NCBI GenBank assembly: GCA_050260015.1
Contig: JBLNBN010000063.1
Coordinates: 45,418 to 109,417, forward strand
Direction: 5' to 3'
DNA length: 64,000 nucleotides
Source: JBLNBN01 sp050260015
GTDB taxonomy: Bacteria > Bacteroidota > Ignavibacteria > Kapaibacteriales > UBA2268
Shown here: positions 1 to 6,853 of the stretch, one piece after another
Layout of the letters: each line of letters starts with the position of its first letter
How positions within the stretch are numbered: position 1 is the stretch's first letter
Notes under the pieces: model-generated
What the model saw: only the letters and a program-made list of their open reading frames with translations
Database searches by the model: none
What the model was told of the DNA's origin: nothing
Program-made: the position numbers and the translations under genes

Positions 1-1284
1 ATTGGCGAACATATCGAAGCTCTTGCACGCGGGCGAGAAGAGCGCCACGTCGCCTTCCTCGGCGAGCTCGGCGCATCTTATGACGGCTTCCTCGAGCGTA
101 TCTGCCTTAACGCAGCGCACGCTGGCGCAAAAATGATTAAATATGGCGTCGCGTTCCTCGCCGATAGCGACAATCGCTTTTACGTTTTCGGCGACGAATT
201 TATCCAACTCGGCATAGTTATTGCTGTCCCCACGACCTCCGGCGAGCCAAACGATCGGTTTGGAATAGCTGGAGAGCGCGTACCAAGTAGCGTTAATATT
301 AGTAGCTTTGGAATCGTTGACGTAGTCGACGCCATGCAGCGTTCGGACGTGCTCAAGGCGATGCTCCACGCCCTTGAAGGACATAAGGCTATCGCGGATG
401 TCCTCGTTGCGCACTTCGAAAGCGCGCGCGGCAAGCGCGGCCGCCATGGAGTTATATAAATTATGCGCCCCCGGTAGGGCGAGTTCGCAGGTTTTCATAA
501 GCGTTTCCTCTTTTTGCCGGTTTCCGTTCGCGATTATTATCGAGCCGTTTTCCGGGTAAATCCCCCAATCTACCCGCGACATCGAAAATCGCATAATATT
601 TGCTTTTGTTTCAACTAACGATTCCCCAAGCAGCGGGTCGTCGTTATTTAAAATTAACAAATTATTTTCATTTTGATTGCAATTAATTTTCCACTTAGCC
701 CCGGCATATTCTTCCATCGTGCCGTGGTAGTAGAGATGGTCCGGCGTTATATTCAAAATAACGGCTACTTGCGGGCGAAATTTTTCTACCCGATCCAGTT
801 GAAAGCTGCTTACTTCGCATACCAAAATAGCTTCGGGCTCGATTTTATCGACGAAATCCGAAAGGGGAGCGCCGATATTCCCGCAGGCGTAGGCCTTCTT
901 CCCAGAATTATTCAATATATATTCGATAAGGCTGGTAACGGTCGTCTTACCGTTCGTTCCCGTTATCGCGCAAATGGGATTCGTAATAAATTGCGAGGCG
1001 TATTCGAGCTCGCTGATAATTTTTATGCCCCGGCCCTCCGCCGTTTTAATTATTTCATTGGAGGGGCGCACGCCGGGCGAGGCGACTATCAAATCGCATT
1101 CGAGGGCGCGCGCCGTATGCCCGCCGAACTCGTAGCCTACCCCTAATTCTTTAAATAACTCTATTGCAATATTATACTTATCGGGTTCGTTAATTTCTGT
1201 GACAAAAACGTCGGCTCCTTTTCTGCGGGCTAAACGCGCTGCCGCTACGCCGCTCTTCTGGGCTCCAATTACGGTTATCTTCAT
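1..1284 (-). CDS. murD: UDP-N-acetylmuramoyl-L-alanine--D-glutamate ligase, 3' end cut by window
   Basis: Cytoplasmic Mur ligase that adds D-glutamate to UDP-MurNAc-L-alanine using ATP, an early step of peptidoglycan synthesis. Reading the minus strand from ATG at 1284 gives an open frame of 428 codons to the window edge. It starts with a Rossmann-type segment (MKITVIGAQKSGVAAARLA). The Mur ligase P-loop ITGTNGKTTVTSL lies near residue 108, an NITPDHL motif follows, and the frame ends in SPACKSFDMF, typical of the MurD C-terminal domain. MurD is usually about 450 residues, so only a short tail is missing. The neighbouring mur/fts genes would lie outside the window. The 222 bp upstream, to the divergent DUF47 gene, holds the promoter region, but I found no clear consensus for murD there. 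Confidence 0.93.
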   Translation of the reverse strand, partial: MKITVIGAQKSGVAAARLARRKGADVFVTEINEPDKYNIAIELFKELGVGYEFGGHTARALECDLIVASPGVRPSNEIIKTAEGRGIKIISELEYASQFITNPICAITGTNGKTTVTSLIEYILNNSGKKAYACGNIGAPLSDFVDKIEPEAILVCEVSSFQLDRVEKFRPQVAVILNITPDHLYYHGTMEEYAGAKWKINCNQNENNLLILNNDDPLLGESLVETKANIMRFSMSRVDWGIYPENGSIIIANGNRQKEETLMKTCELALPGAHNLYNSMAAALAARAFEVRNEDIRDSLMSFKGVEHRLEHVRTLHGVDYVNDSKATNINATWYALSSYSKPIVWLAGGRGDSNNYAELDKFVAENVKAIVAIGEERDAIFNHFCASVRCVKADTLEEAVIRCAELAEEGDVALFSPACKSFDMFAN

Positions 1285-1506
1285 ATTATTTATATGGAAA
1301 TTGGTTCTTAATAAAAATGCAAATTAGCGGTTTACCGCCTTAGAAAAAAATACGAATAAAGCTTTTCAAGAATAGTTAAGATTGTGTGAAGATTGAATCA
1401 AATTTTTATCAATTTGCGTTGCCGGCCATAATGAACGCGTCTTAATCGAAATAATAGTTAATTTTGCAGTCGTTCAAATTCAAACATATAAAAAGTATGG
1501 AGTTTT

Positions 1507-2130
1507 ATGTTTAAAAGCATTTTACCCAAAGAATACAGCTTTTATGATTTCTTTGAAAATCATATCGCCAATACCAAGAAGATGGTATTAGTTTTCGAGA
1601 AGTTAAAGGATGGGGAGATCGATTTTGAAAAAGCTTCAGCCGAAATCAAAACTTACGAACGCGCCGCCGACGTTATAACGGTTGATTGCGTCGACGCGTT
1701 GCACAAAACATTTATTACGCCGCTCGAACGCACGGATATTTACGATATAATAAAGGGGCTCGACGGCATAGCGAACGCGCTGAACGGCGCAGTCAGCAAA
1801 ATGCGCCTCTACGAGATCTCCGAAATTCGCCCCGAAGCCTTCCAATTCGTAGAGATATGCCATAAGGCGGTCGACGAGCTTACCCAGGCGATAAGAGAGC
1901 TCCGATCCCTTAAAAATGCGGATAAGATCAAGCAACACTGCCGCAACATCCGCCACATAGAAACCGACGGCGACAAACTCTTCGCAACATCTATCATATC
2001 GCTTTTCCATGAGACCGACGCTAAGCTGATCATCAAGTGGAAAGACGTTCTTGAAAAACTTGAAAAATCCATCGACCGCTGCCAGGACGTTGGCAATATA
2101 ATTGAAAGCGTGTTGATCGACAACGCCTAA
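1507..2130 (+). CDS. DUF47 / PhoU-like phosphate transport accessory protein
   Basis: A 207-residue, helix-rich cytoplasmic protein of the DUF47 (TIGR00153) family, which is distantly related to PhoU and is usually encoded next to PiT phosphate permeases. Here a PiT gene follows 51 bp downstream on the same strand. The N-terminus (MFKSILPKEYSFYDFFENH) and the regularly spaced acidic and helical segments fit the family, and the length is normal. No membrane segment or signal peptide is visible. The likely role is to modulate the downstream transporter; this is inferred from family and context. A TAATTTTG element, matching the Bacteroidota -7 box, lies at 1459-1466, but no TTTG sits at the right distance, so I do not call a promoter. 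Confidence 0.88.
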   Translation: MFKSILPKEYSFYDFFENHIANTKKMVLVFEKLKDGEIDFEKASAEIKTYERAADVITVDCVDALHKTFITPLERTDIYDIIKGLDGIANALNGAVSKMRLYEISEIRPEAFQFVEICHKAVDELTQAIRELRSLKNADKIKQHCRNIRHIETDGDKLFATSIISLFHETDAKLIIKWKDVLEKLEKSIDRCQDVGNIIESVLIDNA

Positions 2131-2181
2131 GCGCGGGTCGATACATTTATTTATTCCTTGAATTAATAAAAACGGAAAAAT

Positions 2182-3213
2182 ATGGATACGGTCTGGATTG
2201 TAGTAATTATAACAATTGGTTTAGCATTAGTATTCGACGTAATCAACGGATTCCACGACGCCGCGAACTCGATCGCGACCGTGGTTTCAACGAGAGTTCT
2301 CTCTCCGCGCTTCGCCGTTATTTGGGCGGCGTTCTTTAACTTTGTGGCTATGTTCATATTCGCTCCCAAGGTAGCGGATACAATTTCAAAGATAATCAAG
2401 ATAGATTCAATTGACCCAGCGTTTATTTACGTGGTGCTTGCCGGTTTGGTAGGCGCGATTTTCTGGGACTTGATCACCTGGTGGTTCGGCTTGCCGACTA
2501 GTTCCTCCCACGCGCTTATCGGCGGACTTGCCGGGGCGGGCATTGCGCACGGCGGCCTGGCCTCCGTTCGATGGGAAAAGCTTGGCGAAACGGCTCTCTT
2601 TATTCCAATAGCTCCGCTCCTGGGATTGGTTCTCGCCTTTATATTGATGGTAGCGGTTTACTGGATTTTCCGCAAATTCCGACCCATGCAAGTGGACAAA
2701 ATCTTCCGGCGGGGGCAATTGCTTTCGGCAGCTCTTTATTCATTAGGACACGGGGGCAACGACGCTCAAAAGACTATGGGCGTCATCGTAGCCGTGCTAG
2801 TAGCCGCAGGCATCTTCTCTCCGAACGTGGAGCTTTCCTTGGGCAACTCTCAAACTCTGTGGATAATTCTTTCCTGCCAGGCTGCGATTGCGATCGGTAC
2901 AATGATGGGCGGCTGGAGGATCGTAAAGACGATGGGGATGAAGCTGACGCGACTTAAGCCTGTGCACGGCTTTTGCGCGGAAACTGCGGGAGCCGTCACG
3001 CTATTCCTTGCGACTCATATAGGTATCCCGGTTTCTACCACGCACACCATCGCGGGTTCCATCGTCGGCGTAGGCTCGACTACGAACCTGGCGGGAATAA
3101 AATGGGATATCGCTTCGAGGATCCTTGTATCGTGGATCATTACTATCCCATCCGCGGCCATTGTTTCGGCTTTGACCTTCTGGATAATTAGAATATTCCA
3201 TACAGGATTTTAA
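2182..3213 (+). CDS. pit: PiT-family inorganic phosphate permease
   Basis: A 343-residue polytopic inner-membrane protein that imports inorganic phosphate with a cation (PF01384). The two family signatures are visible. The first is GFHDAANSIATVVSTRVL near residues 24-41 with GLPTSSSHALIGGL further on. The second half repeats them as HGGNDAQKTMGVI and PVSTTHTIAGSIVG, as expected from the inverted duplication in this family. About ten hydrophobic segments are spread through the chain. It follows the DUF47 gene and is probably co-transcribed with it. A PhoR/PhoB-like pair is encoded 45 kb away (48531-51006) and could regulate it, but no Pho box was identified. Confidence 0.93.
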   Translation: MDTVWIVVIITIGLALVFDVINGFHDAANSIATVVSTRVLSPRFAVIWAAFFNFVAMFIFAPKVADTISKIIKIDSIDPAFIYVVLAGLVGAIFWDLITWWFGLPTSSSHALIGGLAGAGIAHGGLASVRWEKLGETALFIPIAPLLGLVLAFILMVAVYWIFRKFRPMQVDKIFRRGQLLSAALYSLGHGGNDAQKTMGVIVAVLVAAGIFSPNVELSLGNSQTLWIILSCQAAIAIGTMMGGWRIVKTMGMKLTRLKPVHGFCAETAGAVTLFLATHIGIPVSTTHTIAGSIVGVGSTTNLAGIKWDIASRILVSWIITIPSAAIVSALTFWIIRIFHTGF

Positions 3214-3252
3214 GCTATGAGCGAGAATTTTTCTACTGGAACGTAATTGTTC

Positions 3253-3283
3253 TTTGCGGAATCCAAAAAAGTTCGTAATTTTG
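3253..3283 (+). promoter_or_regulatory. Bacteroidota-type promoter for tRNA-Glu
   Basis: TTTG at 3253-3256, a 19-bp spacer, then TAATTTTG at 3276-3283. This matches the Bacteroidota primary-sigma consensus (-33 TTTG, -7 TAnnTTTG, spacer about 19-21). The tRNA begins 8 nt downstream at 3291, so transcription would start at or just before the mature 5' end. It is the cleanest promoter in the window and supports the taxonomic assignment. Confidence 0.75.
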
Positions 3284-3290
3284 CATTCCC

Positions 3291-3362
3291 GGCGCATTCG
3301 TCTAGCGGCTAGGACGTAGCCCTCTCAAGGCTAAAACAGGGGTTCGATTCCCCTATGCGCTA
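3291..3362 (+). tRNA. tRNA-Glu (anticodon CTC)
   Basis: A 72-nt cloverleaf. The acceptor arms are GGCGCAT and ATGCGCT, with a terminal G-U pair followed by discriminator A. The D arm is GTCT/GGAC. The anticodon stem TAGCC/GGCTA encloses the loop CTCTCAA, giving anticodon CTC. The T arm is AGGGG-TTCGATT-CCCCT. The same G-U start and CTCTCAx loop occur in Bacteroidota tRNA-Glu genes. CCA is not encoded (CAA follows the discriminator). The preceding promoter at 3253-3283 is a near-perfect match. Confidence 0.95.
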
Positions 3363-3389
3363 CAAATACCAATCCGAAGCGGCTCTCTT

Positions 3390-4454
3390 ATGAATCGATT
3401 CGAAAAAGTCCTGACCTATTTCCACAGCGGAACCGGCAACGCTTTACTGACGTCGCAATGGATCGCAAGCGAAAGCGAATCTCTCGGCGTTCCCGCTAAA
3501 ATCTATTCGATAGATAACAATTTTATCCCCGAAGCTCCCGATTTTACTCCAAATACTCTTATTTATTTTGTTTACCCCACGCATGGCTTTAACGCATCGC
3601 CGGCGATGCTTAAATTTGTTCGGAGATTTCCCAAAGCGAAAGGCGCTTCGTTCTTTCTTGCTAATACCCGCGCGGGAGGAAAGTTCTTCAAGCTTTTTAC
3701 TCCAGGGGTAAACGGCTTAGCGCTTTGGGCTCCCATGTTCATGTTATTATCGAAGGGAATGCGTTTTGCCGGTATGAAGTCTGTCGATATGCCTTCAAAT
3801 TGGATTTCTATTCATCCCGCCCTGCCAAAAAAGTGGACTAAAGAAATTTCAGAGAGATGGGAAAATAAAACTCGCGAGTTCACGAGAAAAGCTCTTTCTG
3901 GAATTAAAGTATACGGCAGAGCGCTGGCGGACTTGCCGATCGATATATTTCTATTTCCAATAAGTATAATGTACTATTTCGTGGGTAGATTTGCGCTCGC
4001 GAAAACATTCGTTTATAACTCTAAATGCGACAGTTGCGGCGTTTGCGCGGAGAATTGTCCTGTCGGGGCAATTAAACTGAATAAGGCGGGAAAGCCCTAT
4101 TGGAGGTTCAAATGCGAGAGTTGTATGAGGTGTATGAACATTTGCCCGAAGAAGGCGATCGAAAGCTCCCATTTATTATTCGGGATTTACGTCGCGATGT
4201 CAGGTTTGATCCCGGCTAATTTGATTCTAAACTACGCCGGGCTGCCGCATACGTTTGCCTTGGAGGCCGCACAATACGCCGCTAATTGCGCGTTGAAGCT
4301 TTCGATCGTCTTTATTATTTATCAAGTCTGCTCAAAAGCCTTAAAGAATTCGATTTGGAATAAGATCGTAGAGAAAACCTCGCTGACGAACTACTGGAGC
4401 CGGTACCTCGCTCCGGGCCTTAAACTTAAGGATTTCCGCAGTCATAAGCATTAA
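3390..4454 (+). CDS. EFR1 family ferrodoxin (flavodoxin-like domain plus 2x[4Fe-4S])
   Basis: A 354-residue redox protein. The N-terminal half looks flavodoxin-like, with a phosphate-binding-type loop in YFHSGTGNALL near the start. The second half carries two [4Fe-4S] ferredoxin motifs, CDSCGVCAENCP and CESCMRCMNICP, near residues 212-252. About 100 C-terminal residues follow, including hydrophobic stretches that may contact the membrane. The domain order matches EFR1-type ferrodoxins; the physiological partner is unknown. It lies 28 bp after the tRNA-Glu gene and converges on recR, with the two stop codons overlapping by 4 bp. The ATG at 3390 leads directly into the first beta strand. Confidence 0.8.
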   Translation: MNRFEKVLTYFHSGTGNALLTSQWIASESESLGVPAKIYSIDNNFIPEAPDFTPNTLIYFVYPTHGFNASPAMLKFVRRFPKAKGASFFLANTRAGGKFFKLFTPGVNGLALWAPMFMLLSKGMRFAGMKSVDMPSNWISIHPALPKKWTKEISERWENKTREFTRKALSGIKVYGRALADLPIDIFLFPISIMYYFVGRFALAKTFVYNSKCDSCGVCAENCPVGAIKLNKAGKPYWRFKCESCMRCMNICPKKAIESSHLLFGIYVAMSGLIPANLILNYAGLPHTFALEAAQYAANCALKLSIVFIIYQVCSKALKNSIWNKIVEKTSLTNYWSRYLAPGLKLKDFRSHKH

Positions 4455-5044
4455 ACTACAGTTCTGCCTTCAATCGCGCGCGACAGCGTCGCCTCGTCCG
4501 AGAATTCCAAAGAAGAGCCTATTGGCACTCCGCTCGCGATGCGTGTAGTTTTTATGCCAAACGGCTTTATGAGCTTAGCGAGATATTGAGTCGTCACCTC
4601 GCCCTCTACGCTCGGATTTAAAGCAAAAATAATCTCCTTAACGCCTTCAAGTCTTGTGAAAAGTTCCTTTACCTTCAAGTCTTCCGCGGAGACTCCTTCC
4701 AAGGGATTTATAACGCCGTGCAGAACGTGATAGAGCCCCGAAAAGTCGTTAGTCTTTTCGATAGCGGTCACGTCGTTGGGCTCCTCTACTACGCAAATCA
4801 CGCTGCGGTCCCTTTTTTGTGATCTACAGATCGGGCAAACATCCGATTCGGTATAGTTATGGCAAACCGAACAGTATTTTACTTTTTTCTTGAGCTCAAG
4901 AAGCGCCTCCGCGAAGCGCGCTATAAATTCCTCGGGCTGCCGGAGCATATAAAACGTGAGGCGCTGCGCCGTTTTCTTGCCGATGGAGGGCAGGGAGGAG
5001 AAAGAATCCACAACTTTTTCTATTGTTTCCGATGTATATATCAT
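4451..5044 (-). CDS. recR: Recombination mediator RecR
   Basis: A 197-residue protein, the usual RecR length. With RecO and RecF it loads RecA on gapped DNA. Near the N-terminus a helix-hairpin-helix region reads LPSIGKKTAQRL. It is followed by a four-cysteine zinc finger (CSVCHNY...CPICRS) and a Toprim domain beginning ICVVEEPNDV. It sits 18 bp downstream of ybaB in the common ybaB-recR pair. The usual third member, dnaX, is not adjacent here. recF is also in the window (54887-56023). Confidence 0.96.
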   Translation of the reverse strand: MIYTSETIEKVVDSFSSLPSIGKKTAQRLTFYMLRQPEEFIARFAEALLELKKKVKYCSVCHNYTESDVCPICRSQKRDRSVICVVEEPNDVTAIEKTNDFSGLYHVLHGVINPLEGVSAEDLKVKELFTRLEGVKEIIFALNPSVEGEVTTQYLAKLIKPFGIKTTRIASGVPIGSSLEFSDEATLSRAIEGRTVV

Positions 5045-5062
5045 TACGGGTCTAATTAGTTA

Positions 5063-5395
5063 TTAAAATGGATTAAAACCGGGAATATTAGGCATGTTCG
5101 GCATCATAGAAGCGAGAGCCCCCATTTGCTCGTTCATCTTAGCCTGGGCTGCTTCGGCGGCTTTGTTAATAGCGGCAACTATCAGGTCCTCGAGCATTTT
5201 CTTGTCGCCCTGCGCTAAAAGCTCGTCGGAGATATTTATTGAAAGCGTTTGCCTAAGTCCGTTCATAGTAACGCTGACCATTCCGCCGCCGGATTCGCCG
5301 GTAACCTTAATTTGCTCTCCTTCCTGCTTAACGCGCTCGAATTCGCCCTGCATTTTCTTGACTTGCTCCATTATGGAGCCAATATCGAATTTCAT
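5063..5395 (-). CDS. YbaB/EbfC family nucleoid-associated protein
   Basis: A 110-residue DNA-binding protein of the YbaB/EbfC family. The N-terminal helix (SIMEQVKKMQGEFERVK) and the central motif VTGESGGGMVSVTMNG are characteristic. The C-terminus is Met/Pro-rich (MMPNMPNIPGFNPF), as often seen. It is probably co-transcribed with recR. These proteins form tweezer-like dimers that bind DNA with limited specificity. The 167-bp gap to the divergent pspA gene holds both promoters. Confidence 0.93.
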   Translation of the reverse strand: MKFDIGSIMEQVKKMQGEFERVKQEGEQIKVTGESGGGMVSVTMNGLRQTLSINISDELLAQGDKKMLEDLIVAAINKAAEAAQAKMNEQMGALASMMPNMPNIPGFNPF

Positions 5396-5562
5396 AATTA
5401 CATCCTAAAGTAAGCGATAAAATCTTAAATTTTCAATCAAAAAGTAAATAAAACGTTTTGATTGACGTGATAATGTATTACGCGTATGAATTTGATTTAT
5501 GCTAAGAAATTACACGCTTTACAATATAAATTATTACTTGTTTATTAACAATCAGGTGGGAA

Positions 5563-6264
5563 ATGGGTATTTTCAGCAGAATCACCGATATATTCAAGGC
5601 AAACGTCAACGACGCATTGGATAAAGCGGAAGACCCGGAAAAAATGCTTAAACAGATGGTGATCGAGATGGAGGAATCCGTCAACAAAACCACGCTTGCA
5701 GTAGCTCAAGCGATCGCAAACGAGCGCGGACTTGAGAACAAGCTCGAAAAGGCGCGCCGCGACCGCGAGAATTGGGAGCAAAAGGCCATGCAGGCCCTAA
5801 CTGCGGGACGGGACGACCTGGCTAAGCAAGCTCTCGAGCGCAAAGCTATCGCCGAGCGTAATATTGCCGACCTCGGCCCGATAACCGAGCAAGCCAGGGT
5901 CACGTCCAACAAGCTCCGGCAACAGCTCGACGCGTTAAAGTCCAAGCTCGACGAAGCACGCAACCGTCAATCCACGCTTATCGCTCGTTCGCAAGCCGCC
6001 AAGGCGCAAAAGCAAATCGCGCAATCGTTCTCCGGCGTTGGCACCGACGCCTTCAGCAAGTTCGATAAATTCGAAGGGAAAATTGAGAAATTGGAAGCCG
6101 AAGCGCAGGCCTTCGAGCAGTTGGCAGGCGAAAATACTTCACTCGACGACGAATTTAAAAAATTAAACGCCTCCAATACCGATCTCGAGTTGCTTGAAAT
6201 GAAGAAAAAAATGGGTCTCTTGCCCGCATCCTCCGCCGAAGAGAAAAAGGACGAAGCTTTATAA
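5563..6264 (+). CDS. pspA: PspA/IM30 family membrane-stress protein
   Basis: A 233-residue, almost entirely alpha-helical coiled-coil protein. The N-terminus MGIFSRITDIFKANVNDAL and the following segment PEKMLKQMVIEMEES are hallmarks of the PspA/IM30/Vipp1 family. These proteins form ring or rod assemblies on the inner membrane and protect it under stress. No signal peptide is expected and none is seen. The ATG at 5563 starts the conserved amphipathic helix. A YbjN-like gene follows 48 bp downstream in the same direction and was probably selected to be co-expressed. No PspF/sigma-54 type site was recognised upstream. Confidence 0.93.
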   Translation: MGIFSRITDIFKANVNDALDKAEDPEKMLKQMVIEMEESVNKTTLAVAQAIANERGLENKLEKARRDRENWEQKAMQALTAGRDDLAKQALERKAIAERNIADLGPITEQARVTSNKLRQQLDALKSKLDEARNRQSTLIARSQAAKAQKQIAQSFSGVGTDAFSKFDKFEGKIEKLEAEAQAFEQLAGENTSLDDEFKKLNASNTDLELLEMKKKMGLLPASSAEEKKDEAL

Positions 6265-6312
6265 GCCGCGTTCAATAAAACTAAACTTCTGAAAATACTA
6301 AGGAGACAAAAA

Positions 6313-6768
6313 ATGATTGATACGCCGGTTGAAACGATCAACGCTACAAAAAAGAAAGTAGCCCAAATGCTTGGCGAGCTTTACCCTGATTTTATAGATT
6401 TCGAAGACGGTTCCTATACGATTTCCAGCGGCTCCACTATTGTTATGATAGTCGTGCGCGCATTTACTGAAAAGGAGTCCGTGATTGAATGCATTTCCAA
6501 CGTCGTCACCGGGGCCGAAATTAATTCCGAACTAATGAAATTCCTGCTTCGCAAGAACGCCGAGATCCACTTCGGGGCGTTCGGCTTGCTCTTCGACGAT
6601 ACTATCGTGTTCCAGCACTCCCTTGCAGGAAGCAATCTCGACCAGAACGAGCTCGAAACCGCTATAAACGCAGTTTTGGCAATTGCCGATCACTACGACG
6701 ACGAAATAATTAAAATTGCCGGCGGGAAGCGCGCAAAGGATTTAGCCTTCGACGAGGTGAACGAATAA
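6313..6768 (+). CDS. YbjN / type III chaperone-like domain protein
   Basis: A 151-residue acidic cytoplasmic protein resembling the YbjN (CesT/type III secretion chaperone-like) fold. A beta-rich core contains GSTIVMIVVRAF, a turn EINSELMKFLLRKNA leads into strands FGAFGLLFDDTIVFQHSL, and a helix-rich C-terminus follows. YbjN-like genes frequently accompany pspA-type or envelope-stress genes, which fits this position. The start is supported by AAGGAG about 8 nt upstream. A strong rho-independent terminator lies 23 bp after the stop, so pspA-ybjN is probably a two-gene unit. The molecular role is not established by sequence. Confidence 0.7.
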   Translation: MIDTPVETINATKKKVAQMLGELYPDFIDFEDGSYTISSGSTIVMIVVRAFTEKESVIECISNVVTGAEINSELMKFLLRKNAEIHFGAFGLLFDDTIVFQHSLAGSNLDQNELETAINAVLAIADHYDDEIIKIAGGKRAKDLAFDEVNE

Positions 6769-6790
6769 TCTGAAGTTATAGAAAAATTCG

Positions 6791-6834
6791 AACGGCGACC
6801 CAGGAGATAGCCCGGGCCGCCGTTTTCTTTTTGT
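6791..6834 (+). terminator. Rho-independent terminator after pspA-ybjN
   Basis: The arm AACGGCGACCC at 6791 pairs with GGGCCGCCGTT ending near 6824, followed by TTCTTTTTG. The hairpin lies between the pspA-ybjN unit and the convergent ompA-like gene. Confidence 0.85.
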
Positions 6835-6853
6835 TCTTGATATAATCGTCGCT

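Noticed and set aside
673..1146. Plus-strand open frame opposite the murD gene
   Set aside because: The minus strand reads a full Mur ligase with P-loop and C-terminal motifs; the plus frame is its antisense shadow.
1459..1466. TAATTTTG as promoter for the DUF47-PiT pair
   Set aside because: The -7 box matches, but no TTTG or TTG lies at 19-21 bp upstream.
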